Source of the DNA: Trichaptum fuscoviolaceum
Lineage: Eukaryota; Basidiomycota; Agaricomycetes; Hymenochaetales; Trichaptaceae
DNA: 64,000 nucleotides
Assembly: GCA_910574455.1 (NCBI GenBank)
Contig: CAJSYZ010000004.1
Span: 4,474,599 to 4,538,598, forward strand
Reading direction: 5' to 3'
The position numbers and the translations under genes are program-made. Each line of letters opens with the position of its first letter. The first letter of the stretch is position 1. The notes below the pieces were generated by a model that saw only the letters and a program-made list of their open reading frames with translations, did no database searches and was not told the DNA's origin. Positions 48,776 through 59,574 of the stretch are shown piece after piece.

Positions 48776-51204
48776 CTAGTTGTGGTGACTGTTTCTATTA
48801 AGAGACCTTTCTTCCTGCTTGCCATTAGGAAGATACATCGGTGTGCAAATATCCTCAGGCTTTCGGTTCATCACTTCGCTTAGATAATCGCGATACTGTG
48901 AGTTGTAGATCTCTCCCGGTGATAAACTCGTCCTGGCAGTCGAAGCCCCGGCCGTAACCCTCGCTCCGGGTGGTATATCGTTACATATCTCGAGCACCGT
49001 TGCTATCAGTTGGTCTTGAAATTTATCATAGCGGGTACTATTGCGGGTATCCTTCAAGTCTACGTAAGCCGTGAACTTCTCAATAGAGTCAAGGACTGCG
49101 TCAGTCCTCTCCTCCCGAGCATGTATGATATCGTTCATTACGTGGCGGATTGAACGGGATAGCTGGTTACCCATGACTGTGTAGAAAAGATCCTCGTTGA
49201 GGACTATTTGCAACCACCTCTTGACGACTTTAAAACCATGTATCAACTCCCGCTGAATCCTTTCCAAACGACGGACATCTCGTAAGTCGAGTTTCTTCAA
49301 AAAATCAGCGAAAGAGGGATTAGGCCCCAAGGCCTTCAAGGTCCTTTTCATGTCTTCAACAGATTTGATGCGAAGGTCGTCGGCCATAACAAAGTTCGGC
49401 ACTTCTTCACCGTTATGGAGTGCGCGGACCTTGTCCCAAAGTGTGAGCGCCAGTCTCCGTCCAATCTCCGAGTCTTTAAAGACTAGATGCTTGTGAACGT
49501 CAGGCTGAGGGCGTACCTGAGGCAATCCCCCAAACAGTTGGACCGCAGGCGTTACGAAAGTTCCTGGGTTGTCCACCGTCATTGAGTAGAGCCTTTCCTG
49601 TGCATTGGGCTTGAAATTAAACTGAAGAGCTGCCGATTGTTGGAGGAGTTTGTCAATTTCTACGATGAAATCGTAAAGTGCGTTGTAATGGAGCTGGAAA
49701 TATGGTAGAAAGAACCGGAAAGCAGTTAATTTGTTCACCTGAGATGCGTCGAATGGCAGGTTTTGACGTTGCCGAGCTTCACGATTCAGGATAAATTTGA
49801 CATGTGGTGGGTCTTTTACCACAGTGTATTCTTCCGGTTCCGGGGAACGACTCGAAGTCGGAGGTGGCAAGTAAACTCGAAGGTATCGTTTAAAGTGTTC
49901 ATGCATGACGACAGACAATGTCTTAAAGTTGGCGGCAAAGTAATTGAGAGTGCCGGGAACAGAATTATGTGAGTACTTGGTTCTCAGTATCTCCTCGCCA
50001 GTGAAATCAAGGACAATTGCACAGCCTTCCCGGAGGTAGGTCAGTAGATTATCTGTAAGCTTCCTCATTCTTACAGCGTCGCCTGCTTGCCGTGACTAAC
50101 AAGGGTATGTTTTTAGATGTCACTCTTTTTAGAAATGTGATCATGTTACTTACCCCAGACATTTTGTCTTCCACGAGATCGATTGACGCTGATACGTCAT
50201 TTAAAGTATCTGCAACGTTCTTCTGGACTCCTTCCATCACGGCAAACCTCTTCTCCAAATCCGTAACTCGAGCCCTCAATTCATTGGAATCCTTTTTATG
50301 AAATTCCTCCCATTTTTTCAGCTTCTTGGTCAAGTCCTGCAGCTGCTTGACTCCTGCATTTGGATCGTATAAGGGCGCGAGCTCAGAGGGGGTTGGCGAA
50401 TGAGATGAACTCTTTGGGATCAAGTGAGCCGATTCGATGTTTTCTGTGCCAGTGAAGGGTTAGCTTTGGACACAGACTATGATAGAAAAGGGAGGAAGAA
50501 TGCGTTACCTTCGCTTGGATCGACGTTATCAACTTGAGAATCCGATACTCCAATTGCCGGCGAACTGCGCATAGATTTTTGGGCAGCAGACACTTTAGAA
50601 CGCAAATCCGACAACATGTCATTTGGAGTACTACGTGGGCTGAATCGAGGCCGAGGAGTAGGTGAAGGGGTTGAAGGGTTGAGGACGCTAATTTGAAGAA
50701 CCCTCTTATTTGGAATAGTCGGATCGTTCTGCGCGACGTCCCGCCTCTGAGTCTCCCCTCGATAGCCATTGGCGCCAGAGTATGTTCCAAGTTCTTCACG
50801 CGGGTTATAACTGTTGTGTACGTGTTGTGCGCTGCCTCTATAGTCGCGGTACGCCTCCACAGGGTATGAAGAGCTGGTCCTGTCTCGGTATTGCCCACTG
50901 GCGCTGGTACTAGTACGGCTCGGCCCCGGAGTGCTCGTGGGACTGTACTCATGATCGTTCCTCCTCCGTTTATTACTTCTGTCCTTCCTGTGCCAGCCTG
51001 AGTGTTTCTGTGAATACGGCGGTGAATAGTGACGTTCATGGGCATTCCGATTACCACTGGAACGACGCTCGACAGAAACGCGCTCCGACTCGGATTCGGA
51101 TTCTTCGAAATAATTGTCAGAACCGGCGAGGGGTCCGACTCAAACTCAGGCTCACCTTCACTTTTCGGGCTGCGCTGACGCTTGTTACTATTGTATGATG
51201 GCAT
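48776..51204 (-). CDS. Orphan protein with central coiled coil, inside the mobile island
   Basis: The ATG at about 51204 starts MPSYNSNKRQRSPKSE. A 50-nt intron (GTGAGC...CGAAG) joins it to a Ser/Glu/Arg-rich disordered region (SESESERVSVERRSSGNRN, RKDRSNKRRRNDHEYSP). Further exons encode LQDLTKKLKKWEEFHKKDS and RVTDLEKRFAVMEGVQKNVA, a coiled coil. A large last exon (50068-48776, about 425 residues) reads as a folded all-alpha domain, with blocks such as KLTAFRFFLPYFQLHYNALY, RRLALTLWDKVRALHNGEEV and IQRELIHGFKVVKRWLQIVL. I recognise no family. It lies 450 bp from the transposase 3' end and converges on it. It may be element cargo or an independent lineage-specific gene. No stops interrupt it. 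Confidence 0.72.
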
Positions 51205-52440
51205 AACTGCAAACTGGAGGAGTCTCAGGCTTGCCGTGAGTAGTGATGCCGAATATTAGTAATAGTAGTGGTAGTGGTAGTAGTGGTACTACCTCACGCG
51301 GAAGTTCGGTAGCGAGTAGTAGTACTAAGTAGTAGTAGCGAACTTGAAGCGGATCAGGCTCACGCTCGGCCTGAGGCTGTAGCCTGAGTGGTTCTAATCG
51401 GTAGAGCTACTACTAGTAGTACTAGAAGTACAAGCTTGAAGATCTCAGTTAGTGGATGAAGTAGATCTAGAAGGCTGAAAGCTCACTCACCACCAGTGCC
51501 AGCAGTCTACAAGTAGGATGAAATTCAGGTGGACTTCAGGATGAGAGGGCTTCAAGCTGTTGATGTGTGAAGTTGAAGAACAAGCCTAAGTACTAGACTC
51601 GGGCACGACACGTCGCTCAGGCTCACTGGGGTGCAACGTCAAGTTGTGGGCATGGGGTACTCAGGCTACTAAATTCGGAACTTGAACTTGAACTAGTTGA
51701 AAGTCCGACGGCTCGGAGTGGAAACGCTACTAGTACCTCAGGCTGCCACGTACTACTGCCGTGACTCCCGGGCCGTCGGAGTCGGACATCATGATCACTG
51801 CAACTCACTGGCAGGCTGAATGATCCGACTCGGAGTTGGCATTCAAGTTGCGCGCGCCGACAACTTCAACTTGAAATTGAACTTGAATGCCACTGGCATG
51901 CCAGTGATGTTTGGCGACTACTACTACCTACTATTAGTACTCACTGGCAGGGTACCGTACTACTACTAGCCACTGGCAGCTGAATGATCCAGTCTTAAGC
52001 AGCTTAAGCTTCCAGTTCTGTCCACTCAGACTGGCAAGTTGTCACAATCTCAACTTTACTACTACTACTAGTAGTAGTATATACGGTTCGAGTCCGAGTT
52101 CGAGTCCGAGTCCGAGTCCGAGTCCGAGCCTGAGTTCAAGGCCGGACACCGGACCTGAGTGAGCTTGAAGGCTGGCCCAGCACTGGTGAGTGGCACTCAG
52201 GCTGTCCGGCCGGCGTGACGGCGGTACTTCAAGTTCAAGTTCAAGTTCAAGTTCAAGTTCAAGTTGGAGCCTCAGGCTGAGTCGGAGTCGGGTCAGAGTT
52301 CAACTTGAAGTTGACTCGTCATCAATTCAAGAACTTCAAGTTGAAGCTGAGCCGAGCCTCCTCCGACTTGGACTCGGAGTCTCACAGGCTTCAAGTTACT
52401 ACTGCTCTACGCCCCGACTCGTGAATGCCACCAACTAGAA
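51205..52440. repeat. Tract assembled from a few self-complementary short words
   Basis: About 1.2 kb is built from a small vocabulary: ACTAGTAGT and its trinucleotide extensions, AACTTG/CAAGTT, CACTGGCA/TGCCAGTG, GAGTCC/GGACTC, CTCAGGCT/AGCCTGAG and GCTGAATGATCC. Examples are a 16-bp perfect palindrome CACTGGCATGCCAGTG near 51893, an ACTACTACTAGTAGTAGT palindrome near 52061, a (GAGTCC)n run near 52089-52125, and a (TTCAAG)n run near 52229-52265. CACTGGCAG(G)CTGAATGATCC occurs at about 51807 and 51972. No coding frame. Confidence 0.8.
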
Positions 52441-52942
52441 CTGAGGTTACTACTACAAGAGGTAGTAGGCCTTTCGTTTCACTGTTGAGTTTGCTGTGTA
52501 TACTCTCTTTTTTCTTCCGCCGCGCATCTGCCGACTCACTCACTCTGCCTGTCTCAGCATGCTCAAATTGTTCTATCGGTTTCAACGCCTTGCGCAGCTC
52601 ACGTACGTCTGCACGATACTTTTGTAGCTCCCTGTGGGTCGACGCGTTTCGGCTCGTTCGGCACGGCTCGTATGGAAACCCAGGGGGTAGGAGTTCGACC
52701 GCTTTTGCAGAGGACACGAAACCACTACCGTCTACGCAATTTACTGCGCCCACAGCAGGTGGTTGCCCCAAGTCTTGCCCCAGGCTTCTCTCGCAAATTT
52801 ATCCCGACGCGTATCCCCTTACCGACTAAAGCAATGGCGAGCACACTGGGGCGCATGCGCACACGTCTACCTCCACAGTTGACAACACGAATTCCTTCAG
52901 CAATTGGTGATGGTAGAGTGATTACATCCGTCACCATATATC

Positions 52943-54217
52943 ATGAGTGAACCTTCTCCAATGGATAGAGCTACGCCAGAGAGCTCATCATCAGTGGTGG
53001 CTGATGAGTGCAGGACGTTAAAACTGGTTGCTGCACTTGCATCCGAGGTCTGTTCCTCCCAGGTTTTGAATCGCGAGACGCATCACCGACGTTTGGAATG
53101 TGCAAAGAGGCAAGTTACTGAACCGGCGCTCACAGGCACCAGGAGGGGATGTGCGTGCGGTAATCAGTGAGCGAAAGCTTCTACTGTACTTCTCGAGTAA
53201 GTTGTTCTTTTATTTTTTGAATCATAATACTCACAGGCTTCTTCAGCTTTGGAGCATCGGCACGGGGAATGTCCATACGTTCTCCGAGAAAATCTGCATA
53301 AGATTTACGCCGAAAATTGTATTGTCTTTTTTCTTGGGCGTGGGGGATTGGACACATCCGTTCGCGTATGGAATCTGCAAATGGGTATGATTTTCTTCAC
53401 ATTCATTCATCCCCGACTCGTCAGTGACAACTTTTCAGTACGACTCCGACTTTCTTGTCACCGGAAGGAACGATGGCCGCGTCAGCTTCTTCTCGTTTCA
53501 TCGTTCCTCTTTTCCTCGACCATCTCCAGCTCAACAATAAGCGGCCACAGGACTTGCACTGAGCAGTCAGGGGACGAGTCTCTATCCCTACCGTCTACAC
53601 TCACCTCAGGGATCCCTGCTCAATCGACATCTAAGCCTAAGTTCGCCTGGCCTGAGCGGCGAAAGAGCCCAAAAACATGGGAAGGATGCTGAACAGCTAC
53701 GCTCTCTCAACACATACAACAGTGAGGAGAGAAAAGTTGCGAAGTTGCGCGGTCGGATTCGTATATACGGGGCTATGTATCACCGGGCAGTTTGATGCGT
53801 CCCAATATTCCGCTTGCATGCACAAAGTCCACCAGACGTCGACAAAGCGACTCACAACTCAATTTGCAAATGCAGCGAAGGGAATGATTATAACTGCATT
53901 TTCGACATCATCCAAGTTGTCGTGTCCCCATTCCTTGCCAAACACCTCTGCCCCGCCACCATTGCCGCCTAAATGGAGAACGCTCGGTTTCAATGTGCAG
54001 TATGAGTTGATCGTCGGCCGACAGCGCGATTCCCTCAGCTCCGAGGACGAGAAACGCGCCTTCATGCAAATTACTCCTTCCGAAGCGGGTTGGGATGCAT
54101 TCAAGTTCAAGTTGGCCCATTTCCCATTTTGGCACGGTTCTAGTTCAAGTTTCGGGTTGAGTACAGGGATGACTGGTTGTATGGTGAGTTACTCGTGGCT
54201 TTCTTCGAAATCCTTCT
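52943..54217 (+). pseudogene. WD40-repeat gene relic (F-box/Cdc4-like repeats)
   Basis: Scattered frames keep pieces of a WD40 propeller. GGLDTSVRVWNLQM is followed, after a canonical intron, by YDSDFLVTGRNDGRVSFFSF. This resembles blades of Cdc4-like F-box proteins. Flanking pieces (RSLNTYNSEERKVAKLRGRI, IRIYGAMYHRA) are in other frames or broken by stops. A possible start, MSEPSPMDRATPESSSSVVA, lies at 52943 but cannot be joined cleanly. Several frames stop within 100-200 bp, so I call it degraded. The Cdc4-like reading is tentative. Confidence 0.4.
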
Positions 54218-54535
54218 AGAGCTGATGGAGCAGCTTCTTGTGCAGTGGGTTGTATCCTCCCGACTTCTTCGGAGTTAACATGACTCATTTTCTTGTTCGT
54301 TTGTGCTTAAAATGAAAAGAAGCCTTATAATCAAGTCATCCGGAAGAAATCATTTGTTATCTCCTATCAGTTCAACTTGCGGTTTATCCAAGTCATAGTA
54401 CAAAGCACTAATAGCTCCCTCTCTCTTTCTAGAAGAATGGGAAATCAGAAAACTGACTTCAACTACTTTGTATAAGTGTGAAGTGGGAGCGGGTATCGTC
54501 CCCAAGATCATCATCCAGCCATTCCACCGTGAATC

Positions 54536-55576
54536 ATGTTCTCAAATCTTCGTACTATCCTTCTCATCCTCCTCTCCCTTGATTACGCACGCCTGCACCT
54601 CCGCACCGTCCTCCGCTTTCAGCTCGTTCAACGCTGGACAGCAAGGGCTCAAACGAAGGTACTTGTTTCATTCATATCAAGATCTGTACACTGACTTGTT
54701 GCTAGATACACAAGAAACTGCAAACGTTTCTTGATTTCCTCGGGGTACCACCAACACCTCTCTCCGAATTAGATGAATATAGGCCCCATAATATAGTTCC
54801 GATACAGTGTTGCACGGGCTTGGATGTGGACAACGCAATGACTGCAATATATGCATCTTTGCCACAGGTACCAGCTAGGAGATTTGTCTCGATCGACATC
54901 GAGTGGGCAAGTGGCGGAAAAGGGTCCAATCACGCGTAGACCTCATCCAACTCGCAGTTCAAAACCAGGTTTATCTGGTCAGGACGCATACTCTTACTGA
55001 CCTTCCTCCTACGTTGGCGCAACTCCTTGGGGATGGTACAGTCATGAAAGTTTCAGCTGGAATCAACGGTATGAATAACTTATCTTTTCTCCTGCGAGGT
55101 GGCCAACCAGAAGAAATGGCAGGTGACGCAGTGCGTATAAAGCGCAAGTTTTGCACCTCTGTGCGCTCCTGTGTCGATCTGACAGATTGGGCGCGCGTTG
55201 TCTACCCGGAAGTCTGGCCCAAAAACCCGACCTGGTCCCAACTGCTCTTAAACCCTCGTCTCTGGTTCCAGCATCCGACTCCGACTGTCAAGCTCGAAAA
55301 AATAGTGGGAGAAGTATTGAGGCTGAACGTCAAGAAGAGTAGTGAGGTCACGATGAGTGACTGGGCAGCTAACGAGCTATCAGCGGCACAAATACAATGT
55401 AAGTTATCATTTTGTTGCTCAAGATCAACCATCTTCAAGTTCTCACTTGCATGATCTGCTGTACTGGAATACTAGATGCTGCCATTGATGTTCACAGCAC
55501 GTTTGCTGTAGCTTTGGCCCTGAGCCAAAGCCACCCACCCTTACCGGATAAGTACATCAAGAACTTCGAGGCTTGA
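54536..55576 (+). pseudogene. DEDD-type 3'-5' exonuclease-domain gene with a frame break
   Basis: From the ATG at 54536 (MFSNLRTILLILLSLDYARL), an intron leads to LQTFLDFLGVPPTPLSELDE and RRFVSIDIEW, the exonuclease motif I (D-x-E). Motif II appears when a 54-nt intron (GTATGA...GGCAG) is removed, giving SAGINGDAVRIKRKF. Motif III is QYAAIDVHSTFAVALAL. So the DEDDy catalytic set is present. Between DIEW (about 54900) and RVDLIQLAVQNQVYLVRTHT (from about 54945) the frame shifts, and frame one hits a TAG. No normal-size intron repairs this. The fold acts on DNA or RNA 3' ends; substrate unknown. Either a young pseudogene or a sequence error. It ends at the TGA at 55574-55576. Confidence 0.7.
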
Positions 55577-56046
55577 TCTAGTAGGCTGAGGCCCACCAGT
55601 AGCAGGTTTGACCAAATGTGCTTGAGTTATCGAGTAAATTGTTGTGCACATGCTCTTGTCTTTCAAAGTTGCCAGGAGATTCATGATTAAAATTTATTAT
55701 TGAATTGCTTTTTTTTCCCGAATGATCACCGTAGTCTGAGGTATCAAAGTGGTTTGGAAGATGTCGCCAATGGTGTCTGTCTGCTGTGAGCAACCCAATG
55801 GATTAAATAGTTTTCAACACCACTATTAGTGCTTTTTCAAGACACTTCAAAGTTTTCAAGACAATTCAATATAACGCCCGGACGGGCCAGCTTTTTGCTG
55901 GCGATACCCGAACACCTCTGGGCGTTAAGTAATCACAAGCTACATATTTTACCCAAGCGGTGCAGCAACTATTTTTCCTCCAATAGTAGTACTATGTCAG
56001 TGGCAGATTTGTCTGCTCTGATGCATTATATTATTTTATTATATAG
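55577..56046. other. Spacer between exonuclease gene and glucan synthase relic
   Basis: Short AT-rich spacer with GCCAGCTTTTTGCTGGC, a 6-bp-arm hairpin with a T-rich loop, near 55887-55903, and TATTATATTATTTTATTATATAG just before the relic. No coding frame is supported. Confidence 0.45.
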
Positions 56047-58930
56047 TCCAGTGTCAGAGCCAGCTTGTCCCCGTCAGGCTTCGCAATAACCTTCCGTACT
56101 CGCATTCCGCGCGCGCAAAGTAGTCCTCGCCTTCGGATACATCAGAGCTTGCTGAACCACGCCTTTCTAATTTCAAAGTGCGAGGAGGGAGCAGATGCTG
56201 CTCCAGAGGCACGAGTGTCGAATGGCTCCAAGCTCCAGGAGATCCAGTGATCGAGTTGTGTGGGCTGTCGTATGTGCTTCGGGTATCCCAGTTGGGTTGC
56301 GTCGGTTCTTCCCGATGTTCAGCTTCACCATCAGAAGGTCTCCATGCTAAAGAGCCCGCGATCTGACGACTAGTAAAGTTAATGCTACGCTTGTGGAAGT
56401 CTCCCATGCGCTGACGCCATTCAACAACCGGGAAACGCTGAACAGCCGAACGAGCACGCAAGATAGCATGTTCTTCTTCCGTAGACTTAAGCGCCATTTT
56501 TATTGTTTTCGTAAGCTGGGACAACATGTGTGCTGTTGAACTCGATTCGACAGGGAACCACTGTGTTCAAAGTCAGATTGCAAAACATTAGAAAAAACGA
56601 ATGCAAACTTACCCAACCAGGCATGAGACCGAGACCACCGTATGGAGGCGAAGTAGTGAACTCTGGCTTTGAGTACACTCGGTTCGGGTACATCTCCATG
56701 AGACGAGCAAGCTTCTCCGCAGCGAAACGTCCATACAAGTCAATGACAGGCCCGACACAATTCAACTGAATCGAAGGGTGTTTTTCCAGTCTGGCATTAA
56801 TAAATGAGCAAACATTCATTTACTTAGCAAAATAGGATTAAGAAATAACTTACAGCGAAGGCATCATGTCTGCAATAAGATCTACACCCTTTTGCTTCAA
56901 CCAACAACCAATGAACACGAATAGATCTGCCTAAGGATCCTGTGCAATACCAGCCCACTCCTGAGCCTGCTGCTTGAACTCCGTACATTTCGCCTCTGCT
57001 TCCTCATCAATCTGAATGTCCTTGATTTGAACAGGCTGTTCGTCCAAAGCAGCAATAACCGTTGGGTCCGGATTCGGGAGCGAGTCGACATGCTTGAGTG
57101 TCCAAAGCGCCGGGTAACGCGCCCACGACCGTTTACCATACTGTCAGAGACACCAGCGACACCGATCGATTTCTGGTGCACATTGATGAAGGATGCTGCG
57201 GCGTGGAGCAAGTTGAACGTGTTTCCGAACTGAACGAACGTGCTCCTTGCTGATATTGAACACCGAGCACACTTCCTTCATCTCCTCCTTCGTGCGGAGT
57301 GGCCACAACCCCTGGAGCTCCGCATTGTGGAGAGACAGACAGATGGGGAGGACCTTCGGGAGCAGATAGATAGGTGCGAGCGCACTGTGGTAGTCATTAA
57401 TGTGGTAGATATCAATCTGCGGGTAGCACCTAACGGTTGCTGCGATAGCCTGGTTCCATGTCGAGTAGAAGATAGCTGAGCTGATATCGTCATGCGCGCA
57501 TGATACGGGTCCGCCTTTGTTTGTGCGCGGAAGACAGGCAAGTCGAGGACGATGTACGTGATGTTGTCGAGGACATGCGTCTCAACCTCGATAAGGTACG
57601 GGTCGCCGAAGATAATGACTTCGATAGGTTCTGCAGGTTCGCCAGCAGGGTACTCAATGTCTTTAACCTTTGGTACAACCTAAATCAGGTCGATATCCGA
57701 CATTGCCTTGCCCATCAAATCACACCAAGACCACCGATCTTGACCTTCAACTTCCAATATGATCTCGTACTCCAAAGTCGCAATGAGCATGGTCCTCCGC
57801 TTATTCTTGTCTTCCGGCCAGCCAATGATGTCGCCTGTATGCGCGTGTCCATGGCTCGAGTGTTTCTCCGACATCGGCGCCACATGCAGGTCTTGCGCAG
57901 ACTTCGAGCCCAGCGAGCCAATGACGGGGAAATTGTGCGAATGATCCGGCTTCTTTTCCGTGAGACCCCACTGGTTGTACTTGATCCCGTAGAAGCTCCA
58001 CATGAAGATCGCCACTGCCAATGTACCAGTGACAACCGGGATCGACAGGAGCAGCGCGTACATGATAGCGCCCACAGTGCTCTCCCCACGCGGCTCGAGG
58101 CCCACCGCATCGTCGCGTCATCTACGACCAGCGTACAACGCGAGATGCGGGTGCGGCGGAGCACTGACGTTCAAGTAGTTGGGCGCAGCCAAGTTGGGCG
58201 GGAGGCGGTCATGACGCCGTTGCCGTCCGTGTCACCGTAGAAGTAGTCATCGAAGCCAAAAACGTTGAGCTGTAGGTACGTCGGCCATGTACTCATAATT
58301 TCGAGCTCCCAGCGTCCGTCGGCGGTATTGTCCATCTGGAAGCTCACTCCTCTGTGGAAACCCCAGGTATTGAACGGACCACGAGCAAGGAACTGAGGAA
58401 CACGGCACTGATGAGCATAGTTCCTGTTCGCATGTACAACAGTATAGGATGATGCAGCAATAGCAGACCAGCCTATTGCAAAATTGATTAGCAGATCACA
58501 GCACATACTAGTATAAGAGTAAGAGCACTTACATTGCACAATAATATGCTCGCCCGCCCACCAATTCTCATCATTGTCAAACAAGCTTTTATCTATGCTC
58601 GTCACATCCTCATACGCCGTCCACGTCGTCCAGTTTTGACCATAATTCCACAAGAACCTGAACATATCTGCGCCCAGCGCCTGGTGCGTGAACGTGTACT
58701 TCCCAGAACCCGAGTCCAAGCCGAACGCATCGTTGTCGTAGTCCGCAGAGGGGAAGATCATAGGATTGCGCGCGGAGCCCTTGCGCACAAGGAGATGGTC
58801 GCGTGCATTCGTGAACGAAGTGCCGTCCTGCGAAGGCGGGTTGTTCACAATGATGTCGATGATTCCGTCCGACGCGTTAGGAATCTCCGCACGCAAGGCA
58901 GTCCACAAGCCCAGTTTGATTTCCGTCTAA
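56047..58930 (-). pseudogene. AGS1: Alpha-1,3-glucan synthase fragment, truncated at both ends
   Basis: The relic covers the middle of an alpha-1,3-glucan synthase (Ags1/Mok1). Reading the minus strand: IKLGLWTALRAEIPN-DGIID, GLDSGSGKYTFTHQALGADM, NYGQNWTTWTAYEDV, QFLARGPFNTWGF; then EPRGESTVGAIMYALLLSIPV (a membrane segment); GLTEKKPDHSHNFPVIGSLG; the GT5-type synthase part with IDIYHINDYHSALAPIYLLP, SLHNAELQGLWPLRTKEEMK, KYGKRSWARYPALWTLKHVD, and [20 protein letters not shown]. Lesions are a TAG at 57680-57682 in DLI-stop-VVPKV (Trp in the family), a TAG at 56931-56933 in QDP-stop-ADLF, several frame changes, and a deletion at about 56640. There PEFTTSPPY joins GGLGLMPGW, losing roughly 35 residues that carry the glycosyltransferase E-x7-E region. 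The N-terminal amylase part and C-terminal transporter part are absent. Confidence 0.88.
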
Positions 58931-59574
58931 TTTGAACATGGATGGTGGAGGAAGAGGCAATTGGCATTGCCGCACTTCAAGTTTTCTCAACTGGTTTCCT
59001 AATTCAAGTTTAGATGTAACAAAAATCGTAAAAATTTTCCAAGTCCCATGTTACTTGAGCACTGAAATCCTGACTTGCATTCTGATGTACTGAGAGATGG
59101 CTTGCATCCTGAAACACTCTTTATTTCAGTGAGTTAAGGCAATCAGTGTATTTTCAGACGAAGTAGCGACCCTTCAGACAGGTGCCAGCCAAATCAGGAC
59201 GCGTCAGTCGCCGTAAGCAGAAAGTAGTTTCCCTGATGTTAGCCTTCCGCTCCAATTATAAAGTGTGCACTGAACTACTTCACAGGAACATCTCACGCTG
59301 ACTTAGGAGGTATAATCATCGTTTTAATGCCACTGAAAAGCGCTGAACAAAATATAAGAGTGTGCAAGGAAATGTCTCTATCACTAGTTTTATGTACAAG
59401 TAAGGATAGCACAAAGCAATAACACAAAGCAAAAACGAAAGCAAAACCCAGGCAAAAGCATAACGTCGTTATCAGAGTACATATTTGATACAACATAGAC
59501 TTTCATGACTGTTCATGCCTTCTTTCTCGACGGAGTAGGTGGAATAACGTTCATAAAGTTAAATAGTCAATGTT
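58931..59574. other. Right flank of the mobile island
   Basis: Non-coding DNA with AACTTGAAGTG, TTCAGTG and CTTGAGCACTGAAAT words that match, in inverse orientation and the same order, the tract at 39.2-39.45 kb. It includes the right 23-bp inverted repeat. No gene. Confidence 0.55.
59216..59238 (-). repeat. Right copy of 23-bp perfect inverted repeat
   Basis: Exact reverse complement of 39188-39210. The plus strand ends ...GTTTCCCTGATG; the next outer base begins unrelated sequence. Confidence 0.7.

Noticed and set aside
52391..52937. Minus-strand coding fragments (YRADVRELRKALKPIEQFEH and neighbours)
   Set aside because: Coding-like composition, but only two short pieces with no start, end or known domain; insufficient for a gene call.
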